In this document: positions 33,042 through 42,518 of the stretch, in pieces
Numbering within the stretch: the first letter of the stretch is position 1
How the letters are laid out: the number at the start of each line of letters is the position of its first letter
Source of the DNA: Microscillaceae bacterium
GTDB taxonomy: Bacteria > Bacteroidota > Bacteroidia > Cytophagales > Microscillaceae
Assembly: GCA_011390205.1 (NCBI GenBank)
Contig: JAABSX010000024.1
Coordinates: 1 to 58,922, forward strand
Length of the DNA stretch: 58,922 nt
Reading direction: 5' to 3'
Program-made: the position numbers and the translations under genes
Notes under the pieces: generated by a model
Seen by the model: the letters and a program-made list of their open reading frames with translations, nothing else
Database searches by the model: none
What the model was told of the DNA's origin: nothing

Positions 33042-33599
33042 ATGAAATCATTTTTGTTAATAAGTATGTTATTGGTCTGTGGTTTTATCAGCCCCACAGC
33101 CATTACTCAGGAGGGCGCTTATCATACCCAAAAAGGGGAAGTAGATTTGCATTTTGATTTGATGGTGGGTAAAATGAAAGCGAACACCAATCAAGCCAGT
33201 TCGTCTTTAGACATTAAATCAGAGGCAGTTATTTTTAATATGAAAGTAGCTTCTTTTGAGTTTGATAATTCTATCATTGAGCAGCAGTTCAAAGATGTCT
33301 ATATGGAGGCAGATAAATACCCTCAGACTTCTTTTGTGGGAAAAATCAAAAAAGGAATTAACTTCAACAGCAAATCTGTGCAGCATGTAGAAGTAGAAGG
33401 TGTCTTGGCAATGCATGGCATTAGTAAGAAAAGAACCATTTCAGCCTCTATCACAGTTTTGGAAGGTAATAGATTACATGTAAAGTCAGAATTTACAGTC
33501 CTTGCCTCTGAGCATGATATTAACATTCCTGTTAGTTTTTTCACCAATGGAAAAGATGAAATCAGAGTAGTATTAGATGCTATATATGAGAAGAAATAA
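33042..33599 (+). CDS. YceI-family periplasmic lipocalin-like protein
   Basis: A 185-aa exported protein with a signal peptide (MKSFLLISMLLVCGFISPTA). The mature part has the YceI features: DLHFDLMVGKMKAN, KVASFEFDNSIIEQQFKDVYMEADKYPQTSFVGKI, LAMHGISKKRTISASI. The fold binds polyisoprenoid-like or other amphiphilic ligands; the natural ligand here is unknown. The gene is alone, with a strong terminator downstream. Confidence 0.9.
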   Translation: MKSFLLISMLLVCGFISPTAITQEGAYHTQKGEVDLHFDLMVGKMKANTNQASSSLDIKSEAVIFNMKVASFEFDNSIIEQQFKDVYMEADKYPQTSFVGKIKKGINFNSKSVQHVEVEGVLAMHGISKKRTISASITVLEGNRLHVKSEFTVLASEHDINIPVSFFTNGKDEIRVVLDAIYEKK

Positions 33600-33646
33600 A
33601 AGAAAATACTAAACTATCATTTGTTTGTTTGTTGTTTGTTTAAGTT

Positions 33647-33680
33647 GCCCGTTTTGTGTTTGCGCAAAACGGGCTTTTTT
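33647..33680. terminator. Terminator between the YceI gene and ggt
   Basis: A perfect 10-bp stem (GCCCGTTTTG, 33647-33656, with CAAAACGGGC, 33665-33674) runs into six Ts. It sits between convergent genes, ending just before the minus-strand stop at 33684. Confidence 0.88.
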
Positions 33681-33683
33681 CGT

Positions 33684-35399
33684 TTAGAATCCTGCTGCGG
33701 CATCGTCTCCTCTTGGGTCTGCTCCTCCTTCCAGCTTTCCGTCAGGCATCACCAGAATAGCATCTACTCTCCCAATACCGCTACGGGGCTGTATTTTATA
33801 GCCTTTTTGTGTTAATTTTTGAAGGGTAGCGGCATCAAAACTGCCTTCTTCTACATAAATCACATCAGGAAGCCACTGGTGATGAAACCTAGGGCTGCTC
33901 ACAGAAGCTTGCATTCCTAAGCCAAAATCTATGACGTGGATGATATTCTGTAGCACAGAAGTAATGATGGTAGAGCCTCCAGGTGTGCCGACTACCATTT
34001 TAAGTTTGCCGTCTTTTACTACGATGGTAGGTGTCATAGAGCTGAGCATGCGTTTTCCTGGTGCTATGGCATTTGCTTCTCCGCCCACAAGTCCATAGAC
34101 ATTCGGGAAGCCAGGCTTGATACTGAAGTCATCCATTTCATTGTTTAAGAAAAAACCTGCTCCCTGCACCACCACTTTAGAGCCATAAGCCCCATTGAGG
34201 GTAGTCGTGGCTGAGACAGCATTTCCCTCAGCATCTACGATAGAGTAGTGTGTGGTCTCTTCGCTGACGCTCCAAGAGCCTGCTTGGGTCTGGGTAGAGT
34301 TTCCTGCTTTTTCAAAAGAGAAATCTTCCATTCTTTGCTGTAAATATTTCTTATCCAACAGGTTTTCTATAGGCACGGGGTAGAAATCCATGTCTCCTAG
34401 GTGCTTTGCTCTATCAGCATAGGCACGGCGCTCTACTTCGGTGATGAGCTGTATCATCTCGGCACTGTGCAAGCCCAGTTTTTCTAGGTTATAAGTCTCT
34501 AGCATTTCGAGCATCTGTAGCAGCAGTATCCCACCACTAGAGGGCGGACTCATAGAAATGATTTGATGCTCTCTGTAAGTGCCTACCACGGGTCTTCTCC
34601 AGATGGCTTGGTAGAGGTCTAAGTCCATTTGTGAGATAATCCCCCCCCCTTTTTTCATTTCTTTGATGAGAAACTCGGCTGTTTTTCCAGCATAAAAACC
34701 TGCTCTGCCTTCCTCACGGATTCGGGTGAGTGTCTGGGCGAGGTCTGGCTGTTTGAGTACATCCCCTGTTTTCCAAGGCGTATTGTTGATAAAATGAGGC
34801 GCATGCTTGTTGGCTTTCTTAAAATCATCTTGGAATCGGTTCAGGTTATTGGCTTCTTTCTCAGTGATTATAAGTCCTTTTTGGGCCAAGTCAATGGAAG
34901 GTTGTATAAGCTCTTTGAAGGGCAACTTTCCAAACTGCTTGTGTAGTCTGAGCATTCCATCTACCGTGCCTGGCACACCCACAGCAAGGTGTCCTAGTTG
35001 GCTTAGGTTGTCTTGGGCATTTCCTTTGGCATCTAAGTACATATCTCTGCTGGCTTTCATGGGTGCTTTTTCACGATAATCCAATGCACCTATTTCTCCA
35101 TTGTTTTTTCTGTAAACCAGTAGCCCACCTCCGCCTATATTGCCAGCGATGGGGTAGGCTACTGCCAGTGCAAATTCTACGGCGACTGTGGCATCAAAGG
35201 CATTGCCCCCTTTTTGTAAGATTTCTTTGCCTATGCGGCTTGCTTCGGGGTGTGCAGAGACCACCATGGCTTTGTCTGTGATGAGTCCTGTTTGCTGGGC
35301 ATAGAGGCTGCTAGTGTGCAAAAAACACCCTAGCCATAGCATCAAGATAAGTTTGAAAGAAAAAAGGTGTATTGAGGTTTGTTTTGGGTATTTCAGCAT
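33684..35399 (-). CDS. ggt: Gamma-glutamyltransferase
   Basis: Exported enzyme that removes or transfers the gamma-glutamyl group of glutathione. At 571 aa it has a signal peptide ending about SLYAQ. The N-terminal large-subunit motifs are present (AVEFALAVAYPIAGNIGGGGLLVYR, LDYREKAP). The autocatalytic site is EETTHYSIVD, with the nucleophile Thr382 (first Thr, by analogy with E. coli Thr391). Later motifs GSKVVVQGAGFFLNNEMDDFS and MLSSMTPTIVVKDG form the substrate loop. All key parts are intact. It is transcribed alone, convergent with YceI. Confidence 0.94.
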   Translation of the reverse strand: MLKYPKQTSIHLFSFKLILMLWLGCFLHTSSLYAQQTGLITDKAMVVSAHPEASRIGKEILQKGGNAFDATVAVEFALAVAYPIAGNIGGGGLLVYRKNNGEIGALDYREKAPMKASRDMYLDAKGNAQDNLSQLGHLAVGVPGTVDGMLRLHKQFGKLPFKELIQPSIDLAQKGLIITEKEANNLNRFQDDFKKANKHAPHFINNTPWKTGDVLKQPDLAQTLTRIREEGRAGFYAGKTAEFLIKEMKKGGGIISQMDLDLYQAIWRRPVVGTYREHQIISMSPPSSGGILLLQMLEMLETYNLEKLGLHSAEMIQLITEVERRAYADRAKHLGDMDFYPVPIENLLDKKYLQQRMEDFSFEKAGNSTQTQAGSWSVSEETTHYSIVDAEGNAVSATTTLNGAYGSKVVVQGAGFFLNNEMDDFSIKPGFPNVYGLVGGEANAIAPGKRMLSSMTPTIVVKDGKLKMVVGTPGGSTIITSVLQNIIHVIDFGLGMQASVSSPRFHHQWLPDVIYVEEGSFDAATLQKLTQKGYKIQPRSGIGRVDAILVMPDGKLEGGADPRGDDAAAGF

Positions 35400-35531
35400 A
35401 AACTATTTATTTTTTTGTGCCAATTTGCATAATTAATTTTAAATACACTCTATTTCAGTCAAAAAATTAGCGTCGGTATTGCCTTGTCATCTTACAACAG
35501 ACGAAACATCCTGACTTTCAAAAAATAGATT

Positions 35532-35539
35532 TAACTTTG
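35532..35539 (+). promoter_or_regulatory. Bacteroidota -7 element for the OsmC-family gene
   Basis: TAACTTTG fits TAnnTTTG. The -33 region is poor. The implied leader is about 42 nt. Confidence 0.45.
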
Positions 35540-35587
35540 TAAGTAATCTCGAGAGAAGATACTATTTTTTAAATAAACCATATTCTG

Positions 35588-36007
35588 ATGAAAATAGAAA
35601 TAGAACGCATAGATGAGGCCTACAGATTTGAGGCAAAAAACGAACAAGGGCAATCTGTCATCATGGATAGCTCCGCAGAGCACGGTGGGCATGATTTGGG
35701 GTTTAGACCCATGCAAATGCTCTTGGCAGGCATAGGGGGCTGTAGTGGCATAGATGTCATAGATATTCTCAAAAAACAACGCCAAGATTTGAAAGATATA
35801 AAAATCACTGTAGATGCAGAGCGCGAGCAGGGCAAAGTGCCAGCACTCTTTACTAAAATCCATCTACATTACCGAATCTTTGGAGAGGTAGAAGAAGACA
35901 AAGCCCAAAAAGCACTGAATTTGTCTATGCAAAAGTACTGCTCAGTGTCTAAAATAATTGAAAAAACAGCCGAAATCACGTACTCACTCGAGCTCATCAA
36001 AGCATAG
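35588..36007 (+). CDS. OsmC/Ohr-family protein
   Basis: A 139-aa cytoplasmic protein of the OsmC superfamily. Two redox cysteines lie in the expected places, GIGGCSGIDVIDIL (about residue 58) and MQKYCSVSKI (about 118), with the strand-rich start KIEIERIDEAYRFEAKNE. Thiol peroxidase activity on organic hydroperoxides is known for the superfamily; which branch (OsmC, Ohr or YhfA-like) is not certain, although the AEHGGHDLGFRPMQMLLAGIGGC region looks most like the YhfA-like group. It precedes the metZ-like gene by 119 bp. Confidence 0.88.
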   Translation: MKIEIERIDEAYRFEAKNEQGQSVIMDSSAEHGGHDLGFRPMQMLLAGIGGCSGIDVIDILKKQRQDLKDIKITVDAEREQGKVPALFTKIHLHYRIFGEVEEDKAQKALNLSMQKYCSVSKIIEKTAEITYSLELIKA

Positions 36008-36126
36008 AGAAGAGGCCTGAAACAGACAAATGTGCTAATTATCAATGTATTACATCAAAAAATGTAAACTAGATAAGCCCATAAAATTACTTATCCACAT
36101 TAACCAATCACTTACCACTACTTCGT

Positions 36127-37287
36127 ATGTCAAAATTTGAAACGATAGCCATCCGTACTCAAAGCGAACGCACACAACACAGAGAACACACTGCTCCCAT
36201 CTTTGCTACATCTAGTTTTGTGTTTGAAGATGCAGAGCAGGCAAGGGCTACCTTTGCGGGTGAGATAGAGGGGAATATTTACTCTAGATACTCTAATCCT
36301 AATAATGACGAATTTATAGATAAAATGTGCTTGCTAGAAGGTACAGAAGAAGGCATCTCTACCAGCTCGGGCATGGCGGCGATGTTTACGAGTATTGCTT
36401 CTTTTTTGAAAAGTGGAGACCATATCTTGGCGTCTCGCTCGCTTTTTGGCTCTACACACCAGATTATTACAGAATTGCTGCCAAGGTGGGGCATCACACA
36501 TACTTATGTGGACATAGACCAGCCCGAAGATTGGGAGAAAAACATCCAGCCCAACACCAAGATGATTTTTGTGGAAAGCCCCTCTAACCCTGCCCTAGAT
36601 TTGATTGATTTAGAGGCATTGGGCAAGCTTTCCAAGGCACATGGGCTGATTTTAAATGTAGATAATTGTTTTACGACCCCTTATCTTCAAAACCCTGTCA
36701 AGTTTGGGGCTGATATTGTTACGCATTCTGCCACTAAATTTATAGATGGTCAAGGGCGTGTCTTAGGGGGTGCAGTGCTAGGGCGGGCAGATTTAATCCA
36801 AGAAGTACGTTTTATGGCAAGGCATACAGGCCCAGCTTTGTCGCCTTTTCATGGCTGGATTCTTTCTAAAAGCCTTGAGACCCTCTCTGTCAGGATGGAC
36901 AAGCACTGCCAAAATGCACTTGCCTTGGCTCAGTTTTTAGAGGAGCAAGCCCATGTGAATTTTGTAAAATATCCTTTTTTGCCATCTCACCCACAATATG
37001 CCCTTGCCCAAAAACAAATGCGTGCAGGCGGCGGCTTGGTTACTTTTGAGGTAAAAGGAGGGCAAGCAAAAGCCCAAAAATTCTTGAATCAATTAAAAAT
37101 GCTTTCCCTTACTTCTAATTTAGGAGATACACGCAGTATTGCTACACATCCTGCCTCTACTACGCACTCCAAGCTCAGTCCGGAGCAAAGGCAGCGGGTA
37201 GGCATCAGTGAGGGTTTGGTGAGAATCTCCGTAGGTCTAGAGCATATCGAAGATATTTTAGAAGACATTGCCCAGGCATTGGTCTAG
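36127..37287 (+). CDS. metZ: O-succinylhomoserine sulfhydrylase / cystathionine gamma-synthase family (MetZ-like)
   Basis: PLP enzyme of methionine biosynthesis that puts sulfide (or cysteine) onto an activated homoserine. At 386 aa it has the Cys/Met-metabolism fold: SRYSNPNNDEFIDKMCLLEG, SSGMAAMFTSIASFLKSGDH, ESPSNPALDLIDL, VDNCFTTPYLQNP, and the PLP lysine in HSATKFIDGQGRVLGG. The ending has the usual SLTSNLGDTRSIATHPASTTHSKLSPEQR and RISVGLEHIEDIL. The KFIDGQGR form suggests MetZ rather than MetB. An intrinsic terminator follows. Confidence 0.92.
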   Translation: MSKFETIAIRTQSERTQHREHTAPIFATSSFVFEDAEQARATFAGEIEGNIYSRYSNPNNDEFIDKMCLLEGTEEGISTSSGMAAMFTSIASFLKSGDHILASRSLFGSTHQIITELLPRWGITHTYVDIDQPEDWEKNIQPNTKMIFVESPSNPALDLIDLEALGKLSKAHGLILNVDNCFTTPYLQNPVKFGADIVTHSATKFIDGQGRVLGGAVLGRADLIQEVRFMARHTGPALSPFHGWILSKSLETLSVRMDKHCQNALALAQFLEEQAHVNFVKYPFLPSHPQYALAQKQMRAGGGLVTFEVKGGQAKAQKFLNQLKMLSLTSNLGDTRSIATHPASTTHSKLSPEQRQRVGISEGLVRISVGLEHIEDILEDIAQALV

Positions 37288-37304
37288 CGGGTGGATGAGA
37301 TTCT

Positions 37305-37351
37305 AAAGGAAGGTTTCACTTTTAGATATAGAAGTGAAGCCTTCCTTTTAT
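37305..37351. terminator. Terminator between metZ and the UMF1 transporter gene
   Basis: A 17-bp interrupted stem (37305-37321 with 37332-37348; one central wobble pair) is built of AAAGGAAGG and CCTTCCTTT arms. It is flanked by convergent genes. Confidence 0.8.
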
Positions 37352-37371
37352 AAATAGTTTTAATTTAATTA

Positions 37372-38679
37372 TCAGGTTTTTATCTCTCCTCTTTTGATAC
37401 GCACAGTAGAAAGCAGCACAATACCTATCACAAAATAAGCTGCCAAAGCGAGCAGGCTATTGCGCATGTTGCCCGTAATCGCTTCGATGAGTCCATAAGA
37501 AAAAGGTCCTAAGGCAGTCGCCATTTTTTCCATAACATCATAAAAGCTAAAATAAGAAGTGGTATCAGGGGTATCGGCAGGGATGAGCTTGGCGTAGGTG
37601 GAGCGTGAAAGGTGAAAACCGCCCATGACCGTGCCTACGGCTACTGCCATGATGTAAAACTCCGTCTCTGATTTCAAGAAAAAGCCATACATACAGGTAA
37701 TAATCCAGATGACGAGCATCACCAGAATAGAAAATTTATTTCCTTTTTTCTTAGAGATATAGGAGAAGAGATACGCCCCTGCAATGCCCACAAGCTGTAA
37801 GATAAAAATAGTGCCTACCAGTTTGCTTGTCTCCAGGTGAAGTTCTTTGCTCCCGAAGATGGTCGCCAAGAGCATAATACTCTGTGCCCCCATGCTGTAA
37901 AAGAAAAAAGCCACTAAAAAACGCAGCGTATTGGGCATGGTTTTGAGGTTTTTCCAGACTTTGAGCAATTCCTCAAATCCCTTTTTGAATAGATTCACTT
38001 GCTCAGGGGGTGTATTTTTAGGGTTGGGGAGGTAATAAAAGGCAATTTGGGCAAAACCCACCCACCAAACAGCCACAAACAAGAACGAAAGCCTCGTGGC
38101 AAAGCCCTCTGTCAGCCCTAGGGCTCCATGGTTAAAAATAATGATGAGGCTCACCAATAGCTGAATCACACTGCCCAAAAATCCCAAAGAAAAGCCCTTG
38201 GCACTTACATCATCTAGGCGGTCATCGGTGGCTATCTCAGGCAAAAACGAAATATAAAAAACAACTGCCCCCGAATAGCCCATACTGGCGATGACCGCTG
38301 CAATCACGCCCAATTCTACATTGCTTCCATCAAAAAAGAAAAGTGTAAAACAAGCTGCAGAGCCTGTGTAGGTAAAAAACTTCATCAGTGTTTTTTTCTT
38401 GCCTCCATAATCTGCCACTCCAGAAAGCAAGGGAGATAGAATGGCTGCCAAGAAGAAAGAAAGGGCAATGGCATAGGCATAAAGAACAGAGGCGGTTATT
38501 TTCATTCCAAAAAAAACAACCATATCTCCTCCAAAGGCTGCCTTGGTGCTTGCCTCATAATAAATCGGAAAAATCGCTGCCGTGATGGTCAGATTATAGA
38601 CAGAGTTTGCCCAGTCATAAGAAGCCCAGGCATTGAGGATTCGAGGGTCATTTTTGGGGTAGTTGTTGCTTTCTCTCAA
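37372..38679 (-). CDS. MFS transporter, UMF1 / Atg22-like family
   Basis: A 435-aa inner-membrane protein with about 12 helices. The start, LNAWASYDWANSVYNLTITAAIFPIYYEA, is the family's hallmark (D/Y-W-A-NS-Y). There is a long loop after helix 6 and a conserved GMKITA/ALSFFLAAILSPLLSGVADY motif in the first half. Homologues include yeast Atg22, a vacuolar amino-acid exporter, so efflux of amino acids or similar small molecules is the best general idea. It starts at an ATG. A 182-bp spacer with no feature separates it from miaA. Confidence 0.88.
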   Translation of the reverse strand: MRESNNYPKNDPRILNAWASYDWANSVYNLTITAAIFPIYYEASTKAAFGGDMVVFFGMKITASVLYAYAIALSFFLAAILSPLLSGVADYGGKKKTLMKFFTYTGSAACFTLFFFDGSNVELGVIAAVIASMGYSGAVVFYISFLPEIATDDRLDDVSAKGFSLGFLGSVIQLLVSLIIIFNHGALGLTEGFATRLSFLFVAVWWVGFAQIAFYYLPNPKNTPPEQVNLFKKGFEELLKVWKNLKTMPNTLRFLVAFFFYSMGAQSIMLLATIFGSKELHLETSKLVGTIFILQLVGIAGAYLFSYISKKKGNKFSILVMLVIWIITCMYGFFLKSETEFYIMAVAVGTVMGGFHLSRSTYAKLIPADTPDTTSYFSFYDVMEKMATALGPFSYGLIEAITGNMRNSLLALAAYFVIGIVLLSTVRIKRGEIKT

Positions 38680-38861
38680 AGTTTGGAAGGTTTTAGTGTA
38701 ATGAGATTATTTTTCTTAATAGGGTCTGTGTTTTTGTATAATGCTTCGCCAAAATAGTGCAAAATCTTTTATTTTGTGAAATAAGTACTTACTCAAAATT
38801 CACATAGATGATTACTGTTTTGTAAGTGTTTGATAATCAAAGTATTATATAATTCTTAATT

Positions 38862-39767
38862 TTAAATTACTGACTTCAAGTATGCCAAGATAGTGGCTGT
38901 TTCTGAGGGGTGAAACCACTTGATTTCTTGGTCTTTTTTAAACCAAGTCATTTGCCTTTTGGCATATCGGCGGCTGTTTCTTTTGAGCAGTCTGATGGCT
39001 TCTTCCCAATCATATTTGCCCTCGAGGTAGCCAAAAATCTCTGTGTAGCCTACAGTCTGTAGGGCTTGTGCTGATTTCCAATCAGATAAGTTTTTGACCT
39101 CTTCTAGCAGCCCTTGGGCGAGCATCTCATCTACTCGTGATTCTATCCGCTGATAAAGCTCTTCTCGGGGGCGTTCTAGCCCTATTTTATGTATCTGGAA
39201 ATCTCGCTCAGTTTTTTGCTCAGTACGAAAGCTAGAGTAAGGCTTTCCTGTACTAAGGCATACCTCCAATGCCCTGATGACCCGATGCGGATTTTGCAAA
39301 TCTACACTCTCATAATGGGCAGGGTCTAGGTTTTTGAGTTGTATCTGGAGTGTTTCTAAGCCCTCTTTTTGGTATTGCTGCTTGAGCTGCTCTCTGATTT
39401 CGGGTTTTGTTTCGGGCATTTCGTCAAGTCCCTCACAGATTGCCTTGATGTATAGACCTGAGCCACCTAGGAGGAGGAGGACTTGCTTTGTCAAAAATAA
39501 TTCATTCAATAATTGTATGGCATCTTCTTCATATTTTCCTACACTATAGCCCTCTCGGATACTGTGTGAATCTATGAAATGATGCCTGACACTTGCCAGT
39601 TCTTTGGGGCTAGGCTTGGCAGTCCCGATGTTCATTTCTTTGTAAAACTGCCTAGAATCTGCTGAGAGAATCTCTGTATCAAAATAAGAAGCCATCTGGA
39701 GGCTGAGTGCCGTCTTGCCGATGGCAGTCGGGCCTACAATGACGATGAGGTGTCGGCGTGTGGGCAT
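38862..39767 (-). CDS. miaA: tRNA dimethylallyltransferase
   Basis: Adds the isopentenyl group to A37 of tRNAs that read UNN codons. At 301 aa, the P-loop is IVGPTAIGKTALS (residues ~9-21), then LSADSRQFYKEMNIGTAKP, RHHFIDSHS, and the late RYAKRQMTWFKKDQEIKWF. All MiaA hallmarks are present. It lies 21 bp after the OmpA-type lipoprotein gene and is probably on the same transcript. Confidence 0.95.
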   Translation of the reverse strand: MPTRRHLIVIVGPTAIGKTALSLQMASYFDTEILSADSRQFYKEMNIGTAKPSPKELASVRHHFIDSHSIREGYSVGKYEEDAIQLLNELFLTKQVLLLLGGSGLYIKAICEGLDEMPETKPEIREQLKQQYQKEGLETLQIQLKNLDPAHYESVDLQNPHRVIRALEVCLSTGKPYSSFRTEQKTERDFQIHKIGLERPREELYQRIESRVDEMLAQGLLEEVKNLSDWKSAQALQTVGYTEIFGYLEGKYDWEEAIRLLKRNSRRYAKRQMTWFKKDQEIKWFHPSETATILAYLKSVI

Positions 39768-39788
39768 GGGTTATTTTGCTTTAAGTTT

Positions 39789-40904
39789 TTACTGTGTCAA
39801 GGCACTCAGCATAGAGATAGACAGGGTACAGATTCGGCGGTTGGGGTCATCTTCTGGGCCAGGTACTGCTCCTTTTGGCAGGGCTTCTCCCATTCCTTTA
39901 AAGTCTTTGTCAATCATGGCAGGAGGTTCAGATATTTGCGTAATGACAAACTCTCCGAGGGCTTCTGCCCGTTTTTGTGAGATTTCTAAGTTTTGTTTTT
40001 TACGTTCTTCGGCGGGTTGTCCTTCATAGAATGGCTGTTCGTCGGCATAGCCTTGCACCTGTAGCACAAGGTGCAGGGTATCATTTGGAAATTTTTTATG
40101 GTATCGGTCTATGCTTTTTTGAATGTCTTTTGCTACTACAGCCATTTGTTTTTTTCCTTTTTCGCTCAAGACGGTCTGCCCTGACTCAAACAAAGTTCCT
40201 GCTTTGAACTGAATGTCTAAATCTTTGGTATATCTGTAGCTTTTTCTTGCTTTGTCTAGCTGTAGGTCTATTTGGTCTAGCTTGTCTAGTACTTCTTTCA
40301 ATTCTTCTTCGGTAGGGTCTTTCTCGAGTGTGAGGAGCATTTCTTTTTGGGTTTCGATGCTTTGCTCTAGGTTTTTTATGGGTACGATAAGCTCTTCTAG
40401 TGCCGAACCAGGATGTTTTATTCGGATATCTTCTATGTCTTTTTGAAGTTTGCTGATTTTATTATTGAGATGTTGGATAGATTTGTCTAGGGCTGCATAC
40501 TGTGCTAAGACTCCCTCAAGGCGTTTGCCTTGTGCCGTGATGCGTTCGTTCATGGCGGCAAGGTCATCATTATCGGGGTCTTCTCCGAAGGCTTTGAGCA
40601 AGTCTTCTTCTTTTAGGATAGATTTTTCTATCAAATCTACGGGCACTTTCAGACGCTCTAGGGCTTCTCCTGAGGTTCTATTTTTTACCTTTTGAATGCC
40701 TGCGAGGAGTTTGTCTATTTGCTTTTGGATGTTTTCTTTTTCTTTGGCGATGCGTGCAAGCTCTTCTGCAGAGAGCTGCGACACGTGCGGGCGTGTGCTG
40801 AGGCCAGGCTCTGTGATGATGCTGGCAGTAGGCTTGCAGGCTGGCACTAGCAGCAATGTGATGAAGCACAAAAGCAGTGTATGTGTGGGATAGGTTGTTT
40901 TCAT
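39789..40904 (-). CDS. OmpA-family lipoprotein with long coiled coil
   Basis: A 371-aa lipoprotein. The frame opens at 40946, but the ATG at 40904 starts a clear lipoprotein signal with lipobox LLVPAC. A coiled-coil region of ~180 residues follows (AEELARIAKEKENIQKQIDKLLAGIQ onward), with three repeat-like segments marked by a gxALExLxVPxxLIEqSIxxxEexL pattern. The C-terminal ~120 residues form an OmpA-like peptidoglycan-binding domain with VQGYADEQPF and LGEFV, although the usual NxxLSxxRA is NLEISQKRA. It would tie the outer membrane to the wall. miaA lies 21 bp downstream. Confidence 0.82.
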   Translation of the reverse strand: MKTTYPTHTLLLCFITLLLVPACKPTASIITEPGLSTRPHVSQLSAEELARIAKEKENIQKQIDKLLAGIQKVKNRTSGEALERLKVPVDLIEKSILKEEDLLKAFGEDPDNDDLAAMNERITAQGKRLEGVLAQYAALDKSIQHLNNKISKLQKDIEDIRIKHPGSALEELIVPIKNLEQSIETQKEMLLTLEKDPTEEELKEVLDKLDQIDLQLDKARKSYRYTKDLDIQFKAGTLFESGQTVLSEKGKKQMAVVAKDIQKSIDRYHKKFPNDTLHLVLQVQGYADEQPFYEGQPAEERKKQNLEISQKRAEALGEFVITQISEPPAMIDKDFKGMGEALPKGAVPGPEDDPNRRICTLSISMLSALTQ

Positions 40905-41145
40905 ATCAGTATTAAATGTCTTGGTGTGTTTATAAGTCATCTGCAAAAAAAAGAATCAATTCGCAGACAATTCGCTTTGCGTAAGTTTTAAGCTCAAAAT
41001 ATTCTGAATTTTATATTTTCAAAACGAGTAAAAGACTGATTGGTCTATTTGAGGCTCATTTTTCAAGAAAAAAATATCTTCAGACAACCCTCTCAGCGTT
41101 TTGGGCATTTCTGTATTTGAAAACAAGGAATGAATTGAATCTATT

Positions 41146-41685
41146 TTGGAAACAAAAGAACTCATCAAAAGATGTAAAAACGGAGAAGCAAAAGCACAGA
41201 ATCTCCTCTATGAGCAGTTTGCAAGGGCAATGTTTGGGCTTTGCCTCCGCTACACTGCCCAAGAAGCCGAAGCCGAAGAAGTGCTGATGAATGGTTTTTT
41301 GAAAGTATTCAGACACATAGATCGCTTTGAAAATAGAAACGAAGGAAGCTTTGCCGCTTGGATAAAAAAAATTATGGTCAATGAAGCTCTTAATTTTATT
41401 AGAAACCAAAAAAAACACATCTATCAAGAAATAGATGAAATAAATGCAGGCATAGACGAAGATGAAAATGCACTAGAAGCTCTGCAAGCCGAAGATATTT
41501 TTGAGATGATTCGGGTGTTGCCCACAGGCTACCGTACTGTTTTTAATCTCTATGTAGTGGATGGCTTTACGCATTCCGAAATAGCCGAAAAGCTCGCAAT
41601 AAGCCCTAATACTTCTAAAACCCAACTCAGGAAAGCTCGCTTGCTGCTGCAAGCAAATTTAAAAAAAAATGAAATTGCTCTATGA
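41146..41685 (+). CDS. ECF-type RNA polymerase sigma factor
   Basis: A 179-aa sigma-70 family, group IV factor. Region 2 is METKELIKRCKNGEAKAQNLLYEQFARAMFGLCLRYTAQEAEAEEVLMNGFLKVFRHIDRFE, and region 4 is EDIFEMIRVLPTGYRTVFNLYVVDGFTHSEIAEKLAISPNTSKTQLRKARLLLQ. The start is a TTG at 41146, since upstream in-frame codons reach a TGA at 41131 with no ATG. It overlaps the following anti-sigma-like gene by 4 bp (ATGA), so the two are translationally coupled. No canonical -7 lies upstream, which fits possible self-control. Confidence 0.92.
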   Translation: METKELIKRCKNGEAKAQNLLYEQFARAMFGLCLRYTAQEAEAEEVLMNGFLKVFRHIDRFENRNEGSFAAWIKKIMVNEALNFIRNQKKHIYQEIDEINAGIDEDENALEALQAEDIFEMIRVLPTGYRTVFNLYVVDGFTHSEIAEKLAISPNTSKTQLRKARLLLQANLKKNEIAL

Positions 41686-42482
41686 ACCAAGAAGAAAAAG
41701 ACAAAATCATCCGCCAAAAGTTAGAAAACTTTGCCCCACCTATGCTTCCAAACAGCACCTGGCAGCCACCACAGACATGGCGCAAAATAGCCCCTCAGCT
41801 GACATCTAAGCCCAAAACAAAAGTACTCAGCCTGCAAAGAGTCATTTATAGGAGTATCGCAGCAAGTATTTTACTTTTGTTGGGAGTGTGGGCTGCTTTT
41901 ATGGTAAATACAGCTCAAGAAAATAACACACTTGCTCAGGATAAAAAACCAGAAAATTCTCTCAAAGAAAAAATAGCAGTACAGAAATTCACCCATCAGA
42001 CATACCAAAATAAAACAAATTGGCTTGCCCAAGAAGATGCAGAAGAAGCCGTGGAGCTTGAAAATAAGCAAATGGCTATTTACAAAAAACCTGAAAACTC
42101 ATCAAAAATAAGAAGCAATGATACAAAAACACAAAAGCCTCAAAAACAGACATCAAAAATACAAATACTTGAAAATCAGCCTGTTGAGTTGACAGAGATT
42201 CAGCAAGATTTTGAAATTATAGAAGAAATATCTCCGACCACCTTGGCAGCACAAACTACTGCAAAAGAGACCAAGCCACAGGAGATTATACTCCTGGTAA
42301 GTGAAGATGCTCAAAAGAAGAAAATAGGCTTGTTTGTGGGCAGAAAGAACAAATCACAAGCCACAGAAACAAATAAAATTACAAATAAAAATAAAATCAG
42401 GCTCAATAAAAGTACAGATGACGGCTTCAGGTCTAATGCACTCAGTGCCGAGGTAGCCTTGCTCAAAGTAAAACTTAAATAA
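41682..42482 (+). CDS. Putative anti-sigma factor, single-pass membrane protein
   Basis: A 266-aa protein coupled to the ECF sigma gene by a 4-bp overlap. The first ~50 residues (EEKDKIIRQKLENFAPPMLPNSTWQPPQTWRKIAPQL) are cytoplasmic and would bind the sigma factor. One helix at about residues 56-75 (YRSIAASILLLLGVWAAFMV) crosses the membrane. The rest is a long, lysine/glutamine-rich periplasmic part without a recognised domain, ending in an LSAEVALLKVKLK motif common at the end of Bacteroidota proteins of this kind. No zinc motif is present. Role inferred from position and topology. Confidence 0.75.
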   Translation: MNQEEKDKIIRQKLENFAPPMLPNSTWQPPQTWRKIAPQLTSKPKTKVLSLQRVIYRSIAASILLLLGVWAAFMVNTAQENNTLAQDKKPENSLKEKIAVQKFTHQTYQNKTNWLAQEDAEEAVELENKQMAIYKKPENSSKIRSNDTKTQKPQKQTSKIQILENQPVELTEIQQDFEIIEEISPTTLAAQTTAKETKPQEIILLVSEDAQKKKIGLFVGRKNKSQATETNKITNKNKIRLNKSTDDGFRSNALSAEVALLKVKLK

Positions 42483-42518
42483 ACCTAAACACAAAACCCT
42501 TTTTAAACATTTAAAATT

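Noticed and set aside
34807-35281. Plus-strand frames across ggt
   Set aside because: They are antisense to a complete gamma-glutamyltransferase with signal peptide and catalytic motif.
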